NCBI GenBank assembly: GCA_018992685.1
Contig: JACVGT010000035.1
Location: 1-34,985 of the forward strand
Origin: Theionarchaea archaeon
GTDB taxonomy: Archaea > Methanobacteriota_B > Thermococci > Methanofastidiosales > SZ-28-30
Length of the DNA stretch: 34,985 nucleotides
Direction: 5' to 3'
Shown here piece after piece: positions 17,245 through 24,561 of the stretch. The position numbers and the translations under genes are program-made. Positions within the stretch are counted from its first letter, which is position 1. Every line of letters begins with the position of its first letter. The notes under the pieces were generated by a model. The model was not told the origin of the DNA. It did not search any database and saw only the letters and a program-made list of their open reading frames with translations.

Positions 17245-18390
17245 ATGGAAACTCGTATTCTCGGAAAGACCGGGCTCACGGTCGGTATCATCGGGTTGGG
17301 GACTGAATATCTGCGCAGAGCACCACGGGACAGAGTCATGCAGATGGTGGATACAGCGGCAGACCATGGGGTAACCTATGTGGACCTGGTGTTCAACTTT
17401 GCTGACTATCTGGATGCTTTTGCCACGGCACTGGAGGGGCGTAGAGATGAATTCGTGTTGGCTGTGCATCTGGGTTCTGCAGAACGAAAAGGACAGTACG
17501 AGAAAACTCGGAGTCTGAAAAAGTGTGAGAAGGGGTTCCATGAGTCTCTCGCTCGACTCCGCACTGACCACGCAGATATTGTCAATGTTCACTTTGTCAA
17601 GACTCAAAAAGAATATGAACGGGTCAAGAAGAAGGGGATTTTTTCCCTGGCTTCCAGCCTGAAAGAGGAAGGAATGGCTACGTCTGTGGGAATGAGCACG
17701 CATGATACTGCAGTGGCTGTAGACGCTGCAACCAGTGGCCTTGTAGATGTAATAATGATCCAGATAAACCTGGCCAATAATGCCATGCCTCATCGTAATG
17801 AAATGCTGGCATTGTGTGCGAAAGAGAAAGTAGGTGTTGTGGCTATGAAGCCTTTTGCTGGAGGAAAGCTCTTGCAGCAAAACAGGACAGTGAACCTAGC
17901 ACAGCATCAGACAGGTGGCAAAGCTTTGAAAAAGAAAATACCCAAGGTAATCACTCCCACTCACTGCCTGAGTTACATATTATCCCAGGTGGGTGTAACC
18001 ACAGTTGTTCCGGGGGTATCAAGCGCAGGAGAATTTGAGGGCGTTCTTCACTACCTGAAAGCAACAGAGGAAGAGAAGGACTTTTCAGGGCTTTTGGTCG
18101 ATTTTGAAGAGTACGTAACAGGTGATTGTGTCTACTGCAACCACTGTCTGCCCTGTCCTGCAGGAATTGATATTGGTGAGTGCAGCAGGCTCTTAGACAG
18201 AGCAAAGCAGGGCATGACCAGTGAGATGTGGAGAACGTATGAGATGTGTCCTGAGAAAGCATCAGCATGCACTGAATGTGGTTTGTGTGTTCAACGCTGT
18301 CCTTTTGGCGTCGATGTCGTCTCCAGAATGAAAGAGGCAGCCATCCTGTTTGAGGGTCAGAAATCTAACAGATCTAGCACAAATCTGTAG
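17245..18390 (+). CDS. Aldo/keto reductase with C-terminal 2x[4Fe-4S] ferredoxin domain
   Basis: 381 residues from ATG 17245 (GAGGTG eight bases upstream; the in-frame GTG 17233 is less likely). The N-terminus RILGKTGLTVGIIGLGTEY is typical of the fold. The active-site Asp/Tyr region reads YVDLVFNFADY and the catalytic His is in DIVNVH. Where most family members have a Lys (TK), this protein has LAVHLG, so the canonical tetrad is incomplete. The C-terminus carries CVYCNHCLPCP and CTECGLCVQRCP, two cysteine clusters for [4Fe-4S] centres, suggesting electron transfer with ferredoxin rather than plain NADPH chemistry. The substrate is unknown. It is divergent from the P-type ATPase and monocistronic. 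Confidence 0.85.
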   Translation: METRILGKTGLTVGIIGLGTEYLRRAPRDRVMQMVDTAADHGVTYVDLVFNFADYLDAFATALEGRRDEFVLAVHLGSAERKGQYEKTRSLKKCEKGFHESLARLRTDHADIVNVHFVKTQKEYERVKKKGIFSLASSLKEEGMATSVGMSTHDTAVAVDAATSGLVDVIMIQINLANNAMPHRNEMLALCAKEKVGVVAMKPFAGGKLLQQNRTVNLAQHQTGGKALKKKIPKVITPTHCLSYILSQVGVTTVVPGVSSAGEFEGVLHYLKATEEEKDFSGLLVDFEEYVTGDCVYCNHCLPCPAGIDIGECSRLLDRAKQGMTSEMWRTYEMCPEKASACTECGLCVQRCPFGVDVVSRMKEAAILFEGQKSNRSSTNL

Positions 18391-18423
18391 ATTGTGACGA
18401 TTTGCCCACTTGAAAAAAAGAAA

Positions 18424-18433
18424 GTTATATAAG
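18424..18433 (+). promoter_or_regulatory. TATA box upstream of the candidate structured RNA
   Basis: GTTATATAAG is preceded by a purine-rich stretch (AAAAAAAGAAA) that could act as the TFB-recognition element. It predicts transcription from about 18453-18457, exactly where the paired region begins, with no downstream ORF. Confidence 0.5.
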
Positions 18434-18452
18434 CATGGAGAACAATTACATA

Positions 18453-18548
18453 ATGGGAAACACTACAAGTCTCTCATCTTTTGTCTCCCATAGGGACCGG
18501 TCTTCGGACCTGTCCCCCCCTTGGCGCAACGTTTGCTGGTTTCTGACA
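18453..18548 (+). ncRNA. Candidate structured non-coding RNA with UUCG hairpin
   Basis: A promoter-like TATA box precedes a region with two helices. ATGGGA (18453-18458) pairs with TCCCAT (18486-18491). A strong 10-position stem (18493-18502 with 18507-18516, one C-T mismatch) is capped by a UUCG tetraloop closed by C-G, an exceptionally stable loop. A C-rich run follows. No ORF of length fits. The 3' end is a guess. It resembles no RNA family I can name. It could also be the 3' structure of the aldo/keto reductase mRNA, whose stop is 63 bases upstream. Confidence 0.45.
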
Positions 18549-18669
18549 TGTATTAAAAGAATAATCTCTTTTCTGAATGGCTATTACTGACCAGAAAAGA
18601 GTATATCTAGAATTCGGGCATAGATGATGCCTGGTCACGGCATTCTGGCTGGTTTCGGCCCTAAAACTT

Positions 18670-18912
18670 TTAGATTTTTTTCAGGAATTCCTTGACTTGG
18701 TAATCCCATTCACGAGTTTCAATTTCAATGTCACTGCCCTTCTTCTTGGTCGTAGCATCAATGTGCACATGACCTCCTCCACCTTCGAAGGTAATGCAAC
18801 ACTGACCTTCGTCCTTTATTTGCAGGCCCACACCACCTGGTCCGAAAAAAATCCTCGCTTTCTTGATTACGTCTTCAGCTCCATGGCTGCTTTCCTTCCC
18901 ATAACGGGGCAT
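18670..18912 (-). CDS. Small uncharacterised protein
   Basis: 80 residues from ATG 18912, supported by GAGGTGATG just upstream. The N-terminus is polar (MPRYGKESSHGAEDVIKKAR). A compact Gly- and strand-rich core follows (FFGPGGVGLQIKDEGQCCIT, then FEGGGGHVHIDAT), and the C-terminus is REWDYQVKEFLKKI. There is no membrane segment, no CxxC and no family I recognise. The good ribosome site and the regular alternating strand pattern argue for a real gene. It is monocistronic. Confidence 0.6.
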   Translation of the reverse strand: MPRYGKESSHGAEDVIKKARIFFGPGGVGLQIKDEGQCCITFEGGGGHVHIDATTKKKGSDIEIETREWDYQVKEFLKKI

Positions 18913-19073
18913 TTCATCACCTCTTCCCTGCGGGTTCACTACGCACACAGGCGTTACATGTAGGTCAATGAGATTAATAAATGTTTTCCCTGGATTCTGG
19001 AAATGATTAAGCCTCCATAGTCCAATCTGGGAAGAAGGAAGCCGACTATTAGCCTATTTTCTGGGACAAAGCA

Positions 19074-19083
19074 TCTATAAATA
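19074..19083 (+). promoter_or_regulatory. TATA box of the second roadblock-V4R operon
   Basis: TCTATAAATA predicts an RNA start near 19105, upstream of the roadblock remnant. It would also drive the intact V4R gene. Confidence 0.45.
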
Positions 19084-19137
19084 ATGAGCTTTTCATTCTT
19101 CCCACAATCTCATTCCTGAAAAGAAAGGATTGATAAA

Positions 19138-19473
19138 ATGGAAGAGATGATCATGCCAAAAAGAAGCAAGAAGCTACCTCATATATTAAAGGATTTAGAA
19201 GACGTCACTTGCTATATTGAGGCATCAGCTGCGGGTTCTTCCGTCAAATTGATGGTAGCATCTGGATTGCCTCGGGATATGGAACGTGATAGGGTGACAG
19301 CGAGGCCGAGGGTATTGTCCCTGCCAAGAAGGAGGTCTGTCAGAAGACGTCCTTGGGAGTGGCTGGATTACACGTTAACGAGAAGTAATCCAAGGTATAT
19401 ACCCCTCACGACTGTTGAAGAAGAACCCCAGAAGCTCGGTGAGACTAAAACCGAATTACTCTCCACGACGTGA
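19138..19473 (+). pseudogene. Frameshifted roadblock/LC7 gene (copy 2)
   Basis: The first half reads as roadblock: ILKDLEDVTCYIEASAAG and VASGLPRDMERDRV align with copies 1 and 3. After VLSL the family sequence leaves this frame. Seven bases (19324-19330) stand where the paralogues have 30 (GERTAAELAR), and the next family motif GGLSE is encoded at 19331-19345 in the +1 frame, which soon stops. The open frame continues by chance to 19473 with a basic, unrelated tail. ATG 19153 aligns best with the paralogues' N-termini; 19138 is the longest start. It is probably non-functional as a roadblock, but its translation may still couple to the V4R gene 4 bases downstream. Confidence 0.7.
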
Positions 19474-19477
19474 TTCC

Positions 19478-20137
19478 ATGCCGCAGGAAATTGACAACTT
19501 CATATTCCGAAAATGGCTGGAAACGCTCCAACACATCATAGGGGAACGAGGACTCAAAACCATTCTGGAATACGCATTCCTCGATCAGTATATTGACAAT
19601 TTCCCTCCGGACGATGATATGGGCGTTATTCCAGTGGAGCACCTCACATCGCTGTATAGGGCAATCCAGGATTTGGTTGGACAAAAGGGGACAGGCAGTC
19701 TCCAACGCAACATAGGACGGAAGGTCATGGAAAGAATGGTGAGGAGCCGTCCTGCAGTGGCCCTACCCATCAAGGCCACAGCCAGAGATCTTCCTGAATC
19801 ACTGAGAATTCGCATGATTCTGAAAGAATTCATCAAGCAGTCGCTGGAACGGGCTCCTACTGTGCTGGGGAAGAACAGATATGAACTCAGAGAGAACGAT
19901 GACTACTTCCTCTTCATTGACTATGACTACGAGGGAAGCGAAGGAGTGATATCAGATAGCCCCGTGTGTGGGTTTCTGATGGGCATGGTAGATTACGCTG
20001 TTGAATGGATTACGGGCACTCCCCACAAGACGGAAGAAATTCAGTGCAGGGCCATGGGACATTCCAGTGATGTCATAAGGATCTGGAAAATGGCTGAGTC
20101 AGATGACCTTCCTTCGCGCTGTTCTATTCAAGATTGA
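19478..20137 (+). CDS. V4R domain protein (copy 2)
   Basis: 219 residues from ATG 19478. It is clearly a paralogue of the 9232 protein over its whole length: MPQEIDNFIFRKWLETLQHI, GLKTILEYAFLDQYIDNFPP, GTGSLQRNIGRKVMERMV and the C-terminal SPVCGFLMGMVDYAVEW ... EEIQCRAMGHSSDVIRI. The V4R Cys and Glu-x-x-Cys are kept, while the usual final Cys is Asp (SSDVIR), as with Ala in copy 1. It lies 4 bases behind the damaged roadblock frame, the same order as copy 1. It is a candidate small-ligand sensor. It is intact although its partner is not. Confidence 0.75.
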   Translation: MPQEIDNFIFRKWLETLQHIIGERGLKTILEYAFLDQYIDNFPPDDDMGVIPVEHLTSLYRAIQDLVGQKGTGSLQRNIGRKVMERMVRSRPAVALPIKATARDLPESLRIRMILKEFIKQSLERAPTVLGKNRYELRENDDYFLFIDYDYEGSEGVISDSPVCGFLMGMVDYAVEWITGTPHKTEEIQCRAMGHSSDVIRIWKMAESDDLPSRCSIQD

Positions 20138-20225
20138 TCTGTAGCGTCTGAATTCGTTGAACTAAGGAGATAGATGTGGACTTAAAATATACCTGAATAG
20201 ACGTGAACTACATTTGAACAGAAAA

Positions 20226-20235
20226 GTTTATAAGT
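20226..20235 (+). promoter_or_regulatory. TATA box of the MFS gene with leaderless six-codon upstream ORF
   Basis: GTTTATAAGT predicts transcription from about 20257-20260. ATG 20260 opens a six-codon frame (MYKVRS) whose TGA overlaps the ATG of the transporter at 20277 (ATGA). GTGAGATC in the same short stretch could instead act as the ribosome site. Confidence 0.45.
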
Positions 20236-20276
20236 AGAAAGCACTCTAAGTTCACAAAAATGTACAAAGTGAGATC

Positions 20277-21563
20277 ATGAAGCATGCGCGGAATTTCTGG
20301 CTCTACTCCACAGGTAGGCTTGTGTCCCTTATTGGTACCGGTATCCAAGATGTGGCCCTGCCTTTGTTTATTCTGGATCTGACAGGCTCAGGTGCCGTGA
20401 TGGGCACCTTCATGATCATGACCGTCGCTCCCCGCCTTGTAATGGTGCCTCTTGCAGGAGTAATTGGGGACAGGGTGAATAGGAAGAAAATCATGGTGTG
20501 GACTGATTTCGGGAGGGGGGTACTCATTCTAGGGCTGGTTGGACTGGCCTATAATAACCTGATTACTATCCCTCTCCTGTTTGGAGCTCAGTTTCTGACT
20601 TCTATCTTGAATGCATCATTTGGGCCAGCCACCTCTGCCATGCTTCCTGACATCGTTGAGGATGAGGATCTAACCAGGGCTAACAGCATTCTGGGAGCTG
20701 TCAACAGTGTTTCTTTTATCATTGGACCTGCCATGGGAGGGATTATCTACGCAATAGGCGGGATTGAAGTTGCCTTTTTGATAAACAGTATTTCTTTCTT
20801 AGGGTCAGGAGTCAGCGAATTGTTCATCAGATACAATCAGAAGACCAGGAGCTTCACGGGGGTGCGTGAAGTGGTAAGCGATCTGAGAGAAGGGATCTCG
20901 TTCGTAGGAGCACATCACGGGCTAATGATTCTGTTGATGATAGCTCTGGTCCTTAACTTTTTCTTGTCGCCTCTATTCTCTGTGGTTGTTCCGTACGTGA
21001 TGAGAGTGGTCATAAAATTCTCTTCAGAGCAATTCGGAATGCTGGAAACATCGTTTATGGGTGGGACACTATGTGGAAATATCATCATTGGGGCTTTTCT
21101 GGCAAAAACAAAAATAAAGAAAATGCTGAATTGCGGACTTCTTGTAGAGTCCGGGATTTTGATTGGGTTTGCCTTGATCATTCTCCCTCAAGGGTTGTAC
21201 CTGCTGGGATATGCCAGTTGGCTGTGTTTTTCGGTGCTATCCTTTACGTTCGCATCCATGGGGTTATTCAATGCTTTTGTCAATACACCACTCATGGTGG
21301 AACTGCAGAGAATGACTCCCACTGCTTTCAGAGCCCGGGTTTTCTCAGTGGTGGAACTCGCCGCTCAGGCTGTGGTGCCCATTGGATTTGGGATCATGGG
21401 ATTCTTGCTGGATATGGTTCCTGCCCACTGGATTGTGATGGTTCTGTCAGTTGCTCAGATGGGAGTAGTAGTGTACTTCATTGTAGGCCTCTCTGGCAGG
21501 GTATATGAGGATTTAGAAACCAGTAACAGCAATGCGTCACCCAAGCTCGCATCTCCAGACTGA
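20277..21563 (+). CDS. Major facilitator superfamily exporter (MFS_3-like)
   Basis: 428 residues with 12 predicted membrane helices. The N-terminus (ARNFWLYSTGRLVSLIGTGI, QDVALPLFILDLTGSGAVMG) and the loop-2 signature GVIGDRVNRKKIMVWTD are typical of the MFS_3/EntS and macrolide-efflux group, proton-driven exporters of small hydrophobic compounds or siderophores. The substrate cannot be assigned. It is followed convergently by a MATE transporter (21592), so two efflux families meet tail to tail with a 28-base gap. Confidence 0.85.
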   Translation: MKHARNFWLYSTGRLVSLIGTGIQDVALPLFILDLTGSGAVMGTFMIMTVAPRLVMVPLAGVIGDRVNRKKIMVWTDFGRGVLILGLVGLAYNNLITIPLLFGAQFLTSILNASFGPATSAMLPDIVEDEDLTRANSILGAVNSVSFIIGPAMGGIIYAIGGIEVAFLINSISFLGSGVSELFIRYNQKTRSFTGVREVVSDLREGISFVGAHHGLMILLMIALVLNFFLSPLFSVVVPYVMRVVIKFSSEQFGMLETSFMGGTLCGNIIIGAFLAKTKIKKMLNCGLLVESGILIGFALIILPQGLYLLGYASWLCFSVLSFTFASMGLFNAFVNTPLMVELQRMTPTAFRARVFSVVELAAQAVVPIGFGIMGFLLDMVPAHWIVMVLSVAQMGVVVYFIVGLSGRVYEDLETSNSNASPKLASPD

Positions 21564-21591
21564 AAAGTGGCTGACAACCGCTCTCTCAACC

Positions 21592-22953
21592 TCAGAGTCC
21601 GGTGCTGAGCTCTCTCTCGACCTGCTGCAGAGTCTTTCTGAACCACATCATTGCAACGCCAAACCCAATGACCTCTGCAACAGGAAATGCGTACCAGATC
21701 AGTGGCAACCCACCGACTCTCCCAAACACAACTGCTAAAGGCAGGAGCAGGACAAGCTGCCTGAAAACAGTAATACCCAAGCTTCGAAATGCTTTCCCAA
21801 ATGCCTGGAACGTGACGGAAGCAATCAAGGTAAGGCCCACCACAGGATACAAGTAGCTTATCGTCTTCAGAGCCTGAGTCCCGGTGTTCACTAATTCTGG
21901 ATTGTCATTGAATAATCTGACCAGCTGAGAAGGAATAAACTGGAATATGCAGAACCCAAGAACAGTAAAAGAAAAAGCCACCATAATCCCGTATTTCACC
22001 GTCTTCTTGATCCGTTCAAAATTCCTATGGCCGTAATTATATCCTACTAAAGGAAGGTATCCTTGGTTTAGCCCAAATACTGGCATGAGTACAAATGACT
22101 GTAACCTGAAGTAGATACCCATAGCAGCAATGGCTGTTGCAGAAAATCCTCCCAGTATAATGTTCATGGATCCTGCCATGACAGAAGCCAAGAGCTGCAT
22201 GACCATTGACGGAAATCCCACGTTGAATATTCCCTTGACCACAGGAAAATCATAGGCAAAATGTCTGAAATCAAGAGAAATCAAGGTTTTCCCCCTGAAC
22301 AGTATATACAGGATGAAGGACCCGCTCACGACTCTGGATAGGACGGTGGCGAGAGCAGCACCTGCAACTTCCATCCGTGGAAAAGGCCCTATTCCAAAAA
22401 TGAACAGAGGGTCCAGCACCATGTTCATGACAGACCCAATGAGCATGGTAACCATGGGAATGAAGGTATTCCCTTCCCCCCGCAGAATGGCATTCGACAT
22501 CATGGGGATAAACAACGCCGTGGAACCAATGAGTATAATTCTGATATAGTCTGACCCGAATCCAGTTAAGACAGGATCATTTGAGAACAACGCGATAATT
22601 TCGGAAGAGAACACATATCCTGCTACGAACGCAAGACCTCCAAACAAGAGGGCAATGAGTATCCCATGCTCAGCAGCATTGGAAGCTTTCTGTACATTCC
22701 CCTGCCCAATGAGCCGGGACATCAATGAGGTTACCCCCACACCTGTTCCTACTGCCACAGCAATGAGAACCATCTGCACGGGAAATGCGAGAGACAGAGC
22801 AGCCAGAGCTTCTTTGTTGAGGTGTCCAACCCAGATGCTGTCAACCACGCTGTACAATGCCTGGATGAACATGCTGATAATCCCTGGCACTGATAACCTA
22901 ATGAGCAGTGTGAAAATCTCATCTGATTCAAGTCTGATTCTTTCTTCTGCCAT
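21592..22953 (-). CDS. MATE family multidrug efflux transporter
   Basis: 453 residues and 12 membrane helices in two similar halves. The N-terminus IFTLLIRLSVPGIISMFIQA and ALYSVVDSIWVGHLNKEAL is the classic MatE start, and FNVGFPSMVMQLLASVMAGS begins the second half. The family exports organic cations or drugs using Na+ or H+ gradients; a Na+ gradient would fit the Na,K-type pump nearby, but that link is inference. A minus-strand TATA box at 22981-22990 gives a leader of only a few bases. Confidence 0.9.
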   Translation of the reverse strand: MAEERIRLESDEIFTLLIRLSVPGIISMFIQALYSVVDSIWVGHLNKEALAALSLAFPVQMVLIAVAVGTGVGVTSLMSRLIGQGNVQKASNAAEHGILIALLFGGLAFVAGYVFSSEIIALFSNDPVLTGFGSDYIRIILIGSTALFIPMMSNAILRGEGNTFIPMVTMLIGSVMNMVLDPLFIFGIGPFPRMEVAGAALATVLSRVVSGSFILYILFRGKTLISLDFRHFAYDFPVVKGIFNVGFPSMVMQLLASVMAGSMNIILGGFSATAIAAMGIYFRLQSFVLMPVFGLNQGYLPLVGYNYGHRNFERIKKTVKYGIMVAFSFTVLGFCIFQFIPSQLVRLFNDNPELVNTGTQALKTISYLYPVVGLTLIASVTFQAFGKAFRSLGITVFRQLVLLLPLAVVFGRVGGLPLIWYAFPVAEVIGFGVAMMWFRKTLQQVERELSTGL

Positions 22954-22980
22954 GATAACCTTTGTCTCAAAAGAACCCTA

Positions 22981-22990
22981 ATATTTAAAG
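22981..22990 (-). promoter_or_regulatory. TATA box of the MATE gene
   Basis: Minus-strand CTTTAAATAT, centred 32 bases from the ATG at 22953, predicts an mRNA with a leader of about six bases. Confidence 0.5.
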
Positions 22991-23108
22991 GTTGGGAGAT
23001 GTTATCGATTTTTCGGAGGTGGAGCAATGACAATTGATTTGGACATGTCTTTTCACAGTTTCTGCTCTTTCCGCCATAATGACGAAATGAAGTCCTGAAG
23101 AAGAAAGT

Positions 23109-23119
23109 TTTTTAAATAT
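23109..23119 (+). promoter_or_regulatory. TATA box of the DUF4097 lipoprotein gene
   Basis: TTTTTTAAATA, centred about 24 bases before the ATG at 23138, indicates a leaderless or nearly leaderless mRNA; no ribosome site is present. Confidence 0.5.
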
Positions 23120-23137
23120 GGAATCTATTTAGTCTCC

Positions 23138-24016
23138 ATGAAAAAGATTGTCATCGTAGCTTTCCTCGTCTTGTCTCTGGGATGTGTGGGTCAAAGCGGA
23201 TTGGGTCCTTTCCTTCAGGAAGAAGTTGAACTGCTTTTCGAGAATGAAATATCGCCAGATGTCTTATCCATTGACTTTGAAACCCGTAATGGCCACATTG
23301 AGCTTTCTATCTGGGACAAATCGTCGTACAGAGTCGAAGTCACCAAGTGGGCCCAGGCTTTAACGTCAAGCGACGCCTTGGAGAAAGCTGAAGCCTTGAA
23401 CATAGATTTTTCAGAGACAGAACAATCTGGAGCGGTGACCCTGACACTCAGGACGGAGCTTGTGAGTAATACAGGTGCCCATCTCAGGGTGTATCTTCCT
23501 GCAGCGCCCTTGGACGAGGTTGGCCTTTCAACATCCAACGGTTACATCCAGGTGAACGAGGTCTCTGCGTCCAGAATTGTCTTGAGTACAAGCAATGCCC
23601 AGGTCAGAGGATCACTAACTGCAGACACCATTTCGGTGCGAACCAGTAATGGGGCAATAGAAGGGTTCTTCCAGGGAGAGGATGTGACTGTTGCAACCTC
23701 GAATGCCAGGATAGACATTGAATGTGGTGAGGGCGGAACATACAAGATAGAGACAAGCAATGGAAGAGTTGATTTGACCATTGGATCAAGGGGGACCATT
23801 GATGTTTATACGTCAAATGCGTCCATTGATCTCCTTGTCAGGGACGATTTCAACTTCGACTTATCCACCACCAATGCAAGCATCACTGTTGACGCGGGTC
23901 CTGTGGTCTACACTCTTGACACTGCCCGGAATAAGAAAGGGTTCACTGCTGAGAATCCTGAGGTCTCCATTACAGCATCGACATCCAATGGAAGCATCAC
24001 TGTGAGAAAATCCTGA
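23138..24016 (+). CDS. DUF4097 beta-helix lipoprotein
   Basis: 292 residues. The N-terminus MKKIVIVAFLVLSLGCVGQ is a signal peptide with a lipobox (LSLGC), so the mature protein is probably lipid-anchored at Cys16 on the outside of the membrane. Residues about 120-290 repeat a TSNG/TSNA motif eight times at 17-25 residue intervals (for example LSTSNAQVRG, VRTSNGAIEG, VATSNARIDI, IETSNGRVDL, VYTSNASIDL), the pattern of DUF4097/DUF4098 right-handed beta-helix rungs. Function is unknown; such proteins are surface structures. It is monocistronic and converges on the DUF3795 gene. Confidence 0.8.
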   Translation: MKKIVIVAFLVLSLGCVGQSGLGPFLQEEVELLFENEISPDVLSIDFETRNGHIELSIWDKSSYRVEVTKWAQALTSSDALEKAEALNIDFSETEQSGAVTLTLRTELVSNTGAHLRVYLPAAPLDEVGLSTSNGYIQVNEVSASRIVLSTSNAQVRGSLTADTISVRTSNGAIEGFFQGEDVTVATSNARIDIECGEGGTYKIETSNGRVDLTIGSRGTIDVYTSNASIDLLVRDDFNFDLSTTNASITVDAGPVVYTLDTARNKKGFTAENPEVSITASTSNGSITVRKS

Positions 24017-24041
24017 TTCTTTGGGAAATTCTTTCCCTCTT

Positions 24042-24506
24042 TTACTTGAGGTCCCTTTCTTCCTTTTGGCAGTTATAAAGAGAAGCACCGCATTGAGAGC
24101 ACGTTTCATCGTACCAGCAAAATGACGTTCCACACTCAGGGCATTCCCACCTTGATTTCTGCTGGTTCAACCAGGATTCAACTCCCTGTTCTTCAATGGC
24201 TCTGAGGTTCTCAAAGATTACTGAGTGATGTGGACATTCATCTGCCTGAAACGCCACCAGAGCAGAGCACGGGTACCCGGGACATTGAAAGCAGAAATCC
24301 ACCTTCTTGCTTTCTGCACACATCTTCATGTCACATGTCCTGCAGTACACAGATTCCACGCTGGTCTTGCACCCGTGGCACACCAGGTCATCTGGATCCT
24401 CTCCCCAGGCCTGTGCTGTTTCCTGGAGAGTTCCTTGTTCATTGGCCTTGAGAACTGGACATGCGCCACAGCACAGCCCGCAGTATGAATCATATCGATA
24501 CGTCAT
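24042..24506 (-). CDS. DUF3795 cysteine-rich protein
   Basis: 154 residues from ATG 24506 (AAAGGAGTGGT upstream). It begins TYRYDSYCGLCCGACPVL, the start typical of DUF3795, followed by VCHGCKTS, YCRTCDMKMCA and FCFQCPGYPC. An added C-terminal zinc-ribbon-like part has CPECGTSFCWYDETCSQCG. About twenty cysteines imply metal (Zn or Fe-S) binding. Biochemical function is unknown. It lies 55 bases behind a class-V aminotransferase on the same strand, so co-transcription is likely. Confidence 0.75.
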   Translation of the reverse strand: MTYRYDSYCGLCCGACPVLKANEQGTLQETAQAWGEDPDDLVCHGCKTSVESVYCRTCDMKMCAESKKVDFCFQCPGYPCSALVAFQADECPHHSVIFENLRAIEEQGVESWLNQQKSRWECPECGTSFCWYDETCSQCGASLYNCQKEERDLK

Positions 24507-24561
24507 AATACCACTCCTTTCTGGGTTGCAGATAACCGTCTTGGACTTGCTGCTCCCTGAA

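Noticed and set aside
17155..17880. Minus-strand 241-codon ORF opposite the aldo/keto reductase
   Set aside because: Antisense of a strongly supported gene; composition and lack of motifs indicate a shadow.
18590..18650. Possible C/D-box RNA (GATGATG with nearby CTGA)
   Set aside because: C and D boxes are imperfect and lack the expected C'/D' spacing and flanking stem; only a small GGCAT/ATGCC hairpin is present.
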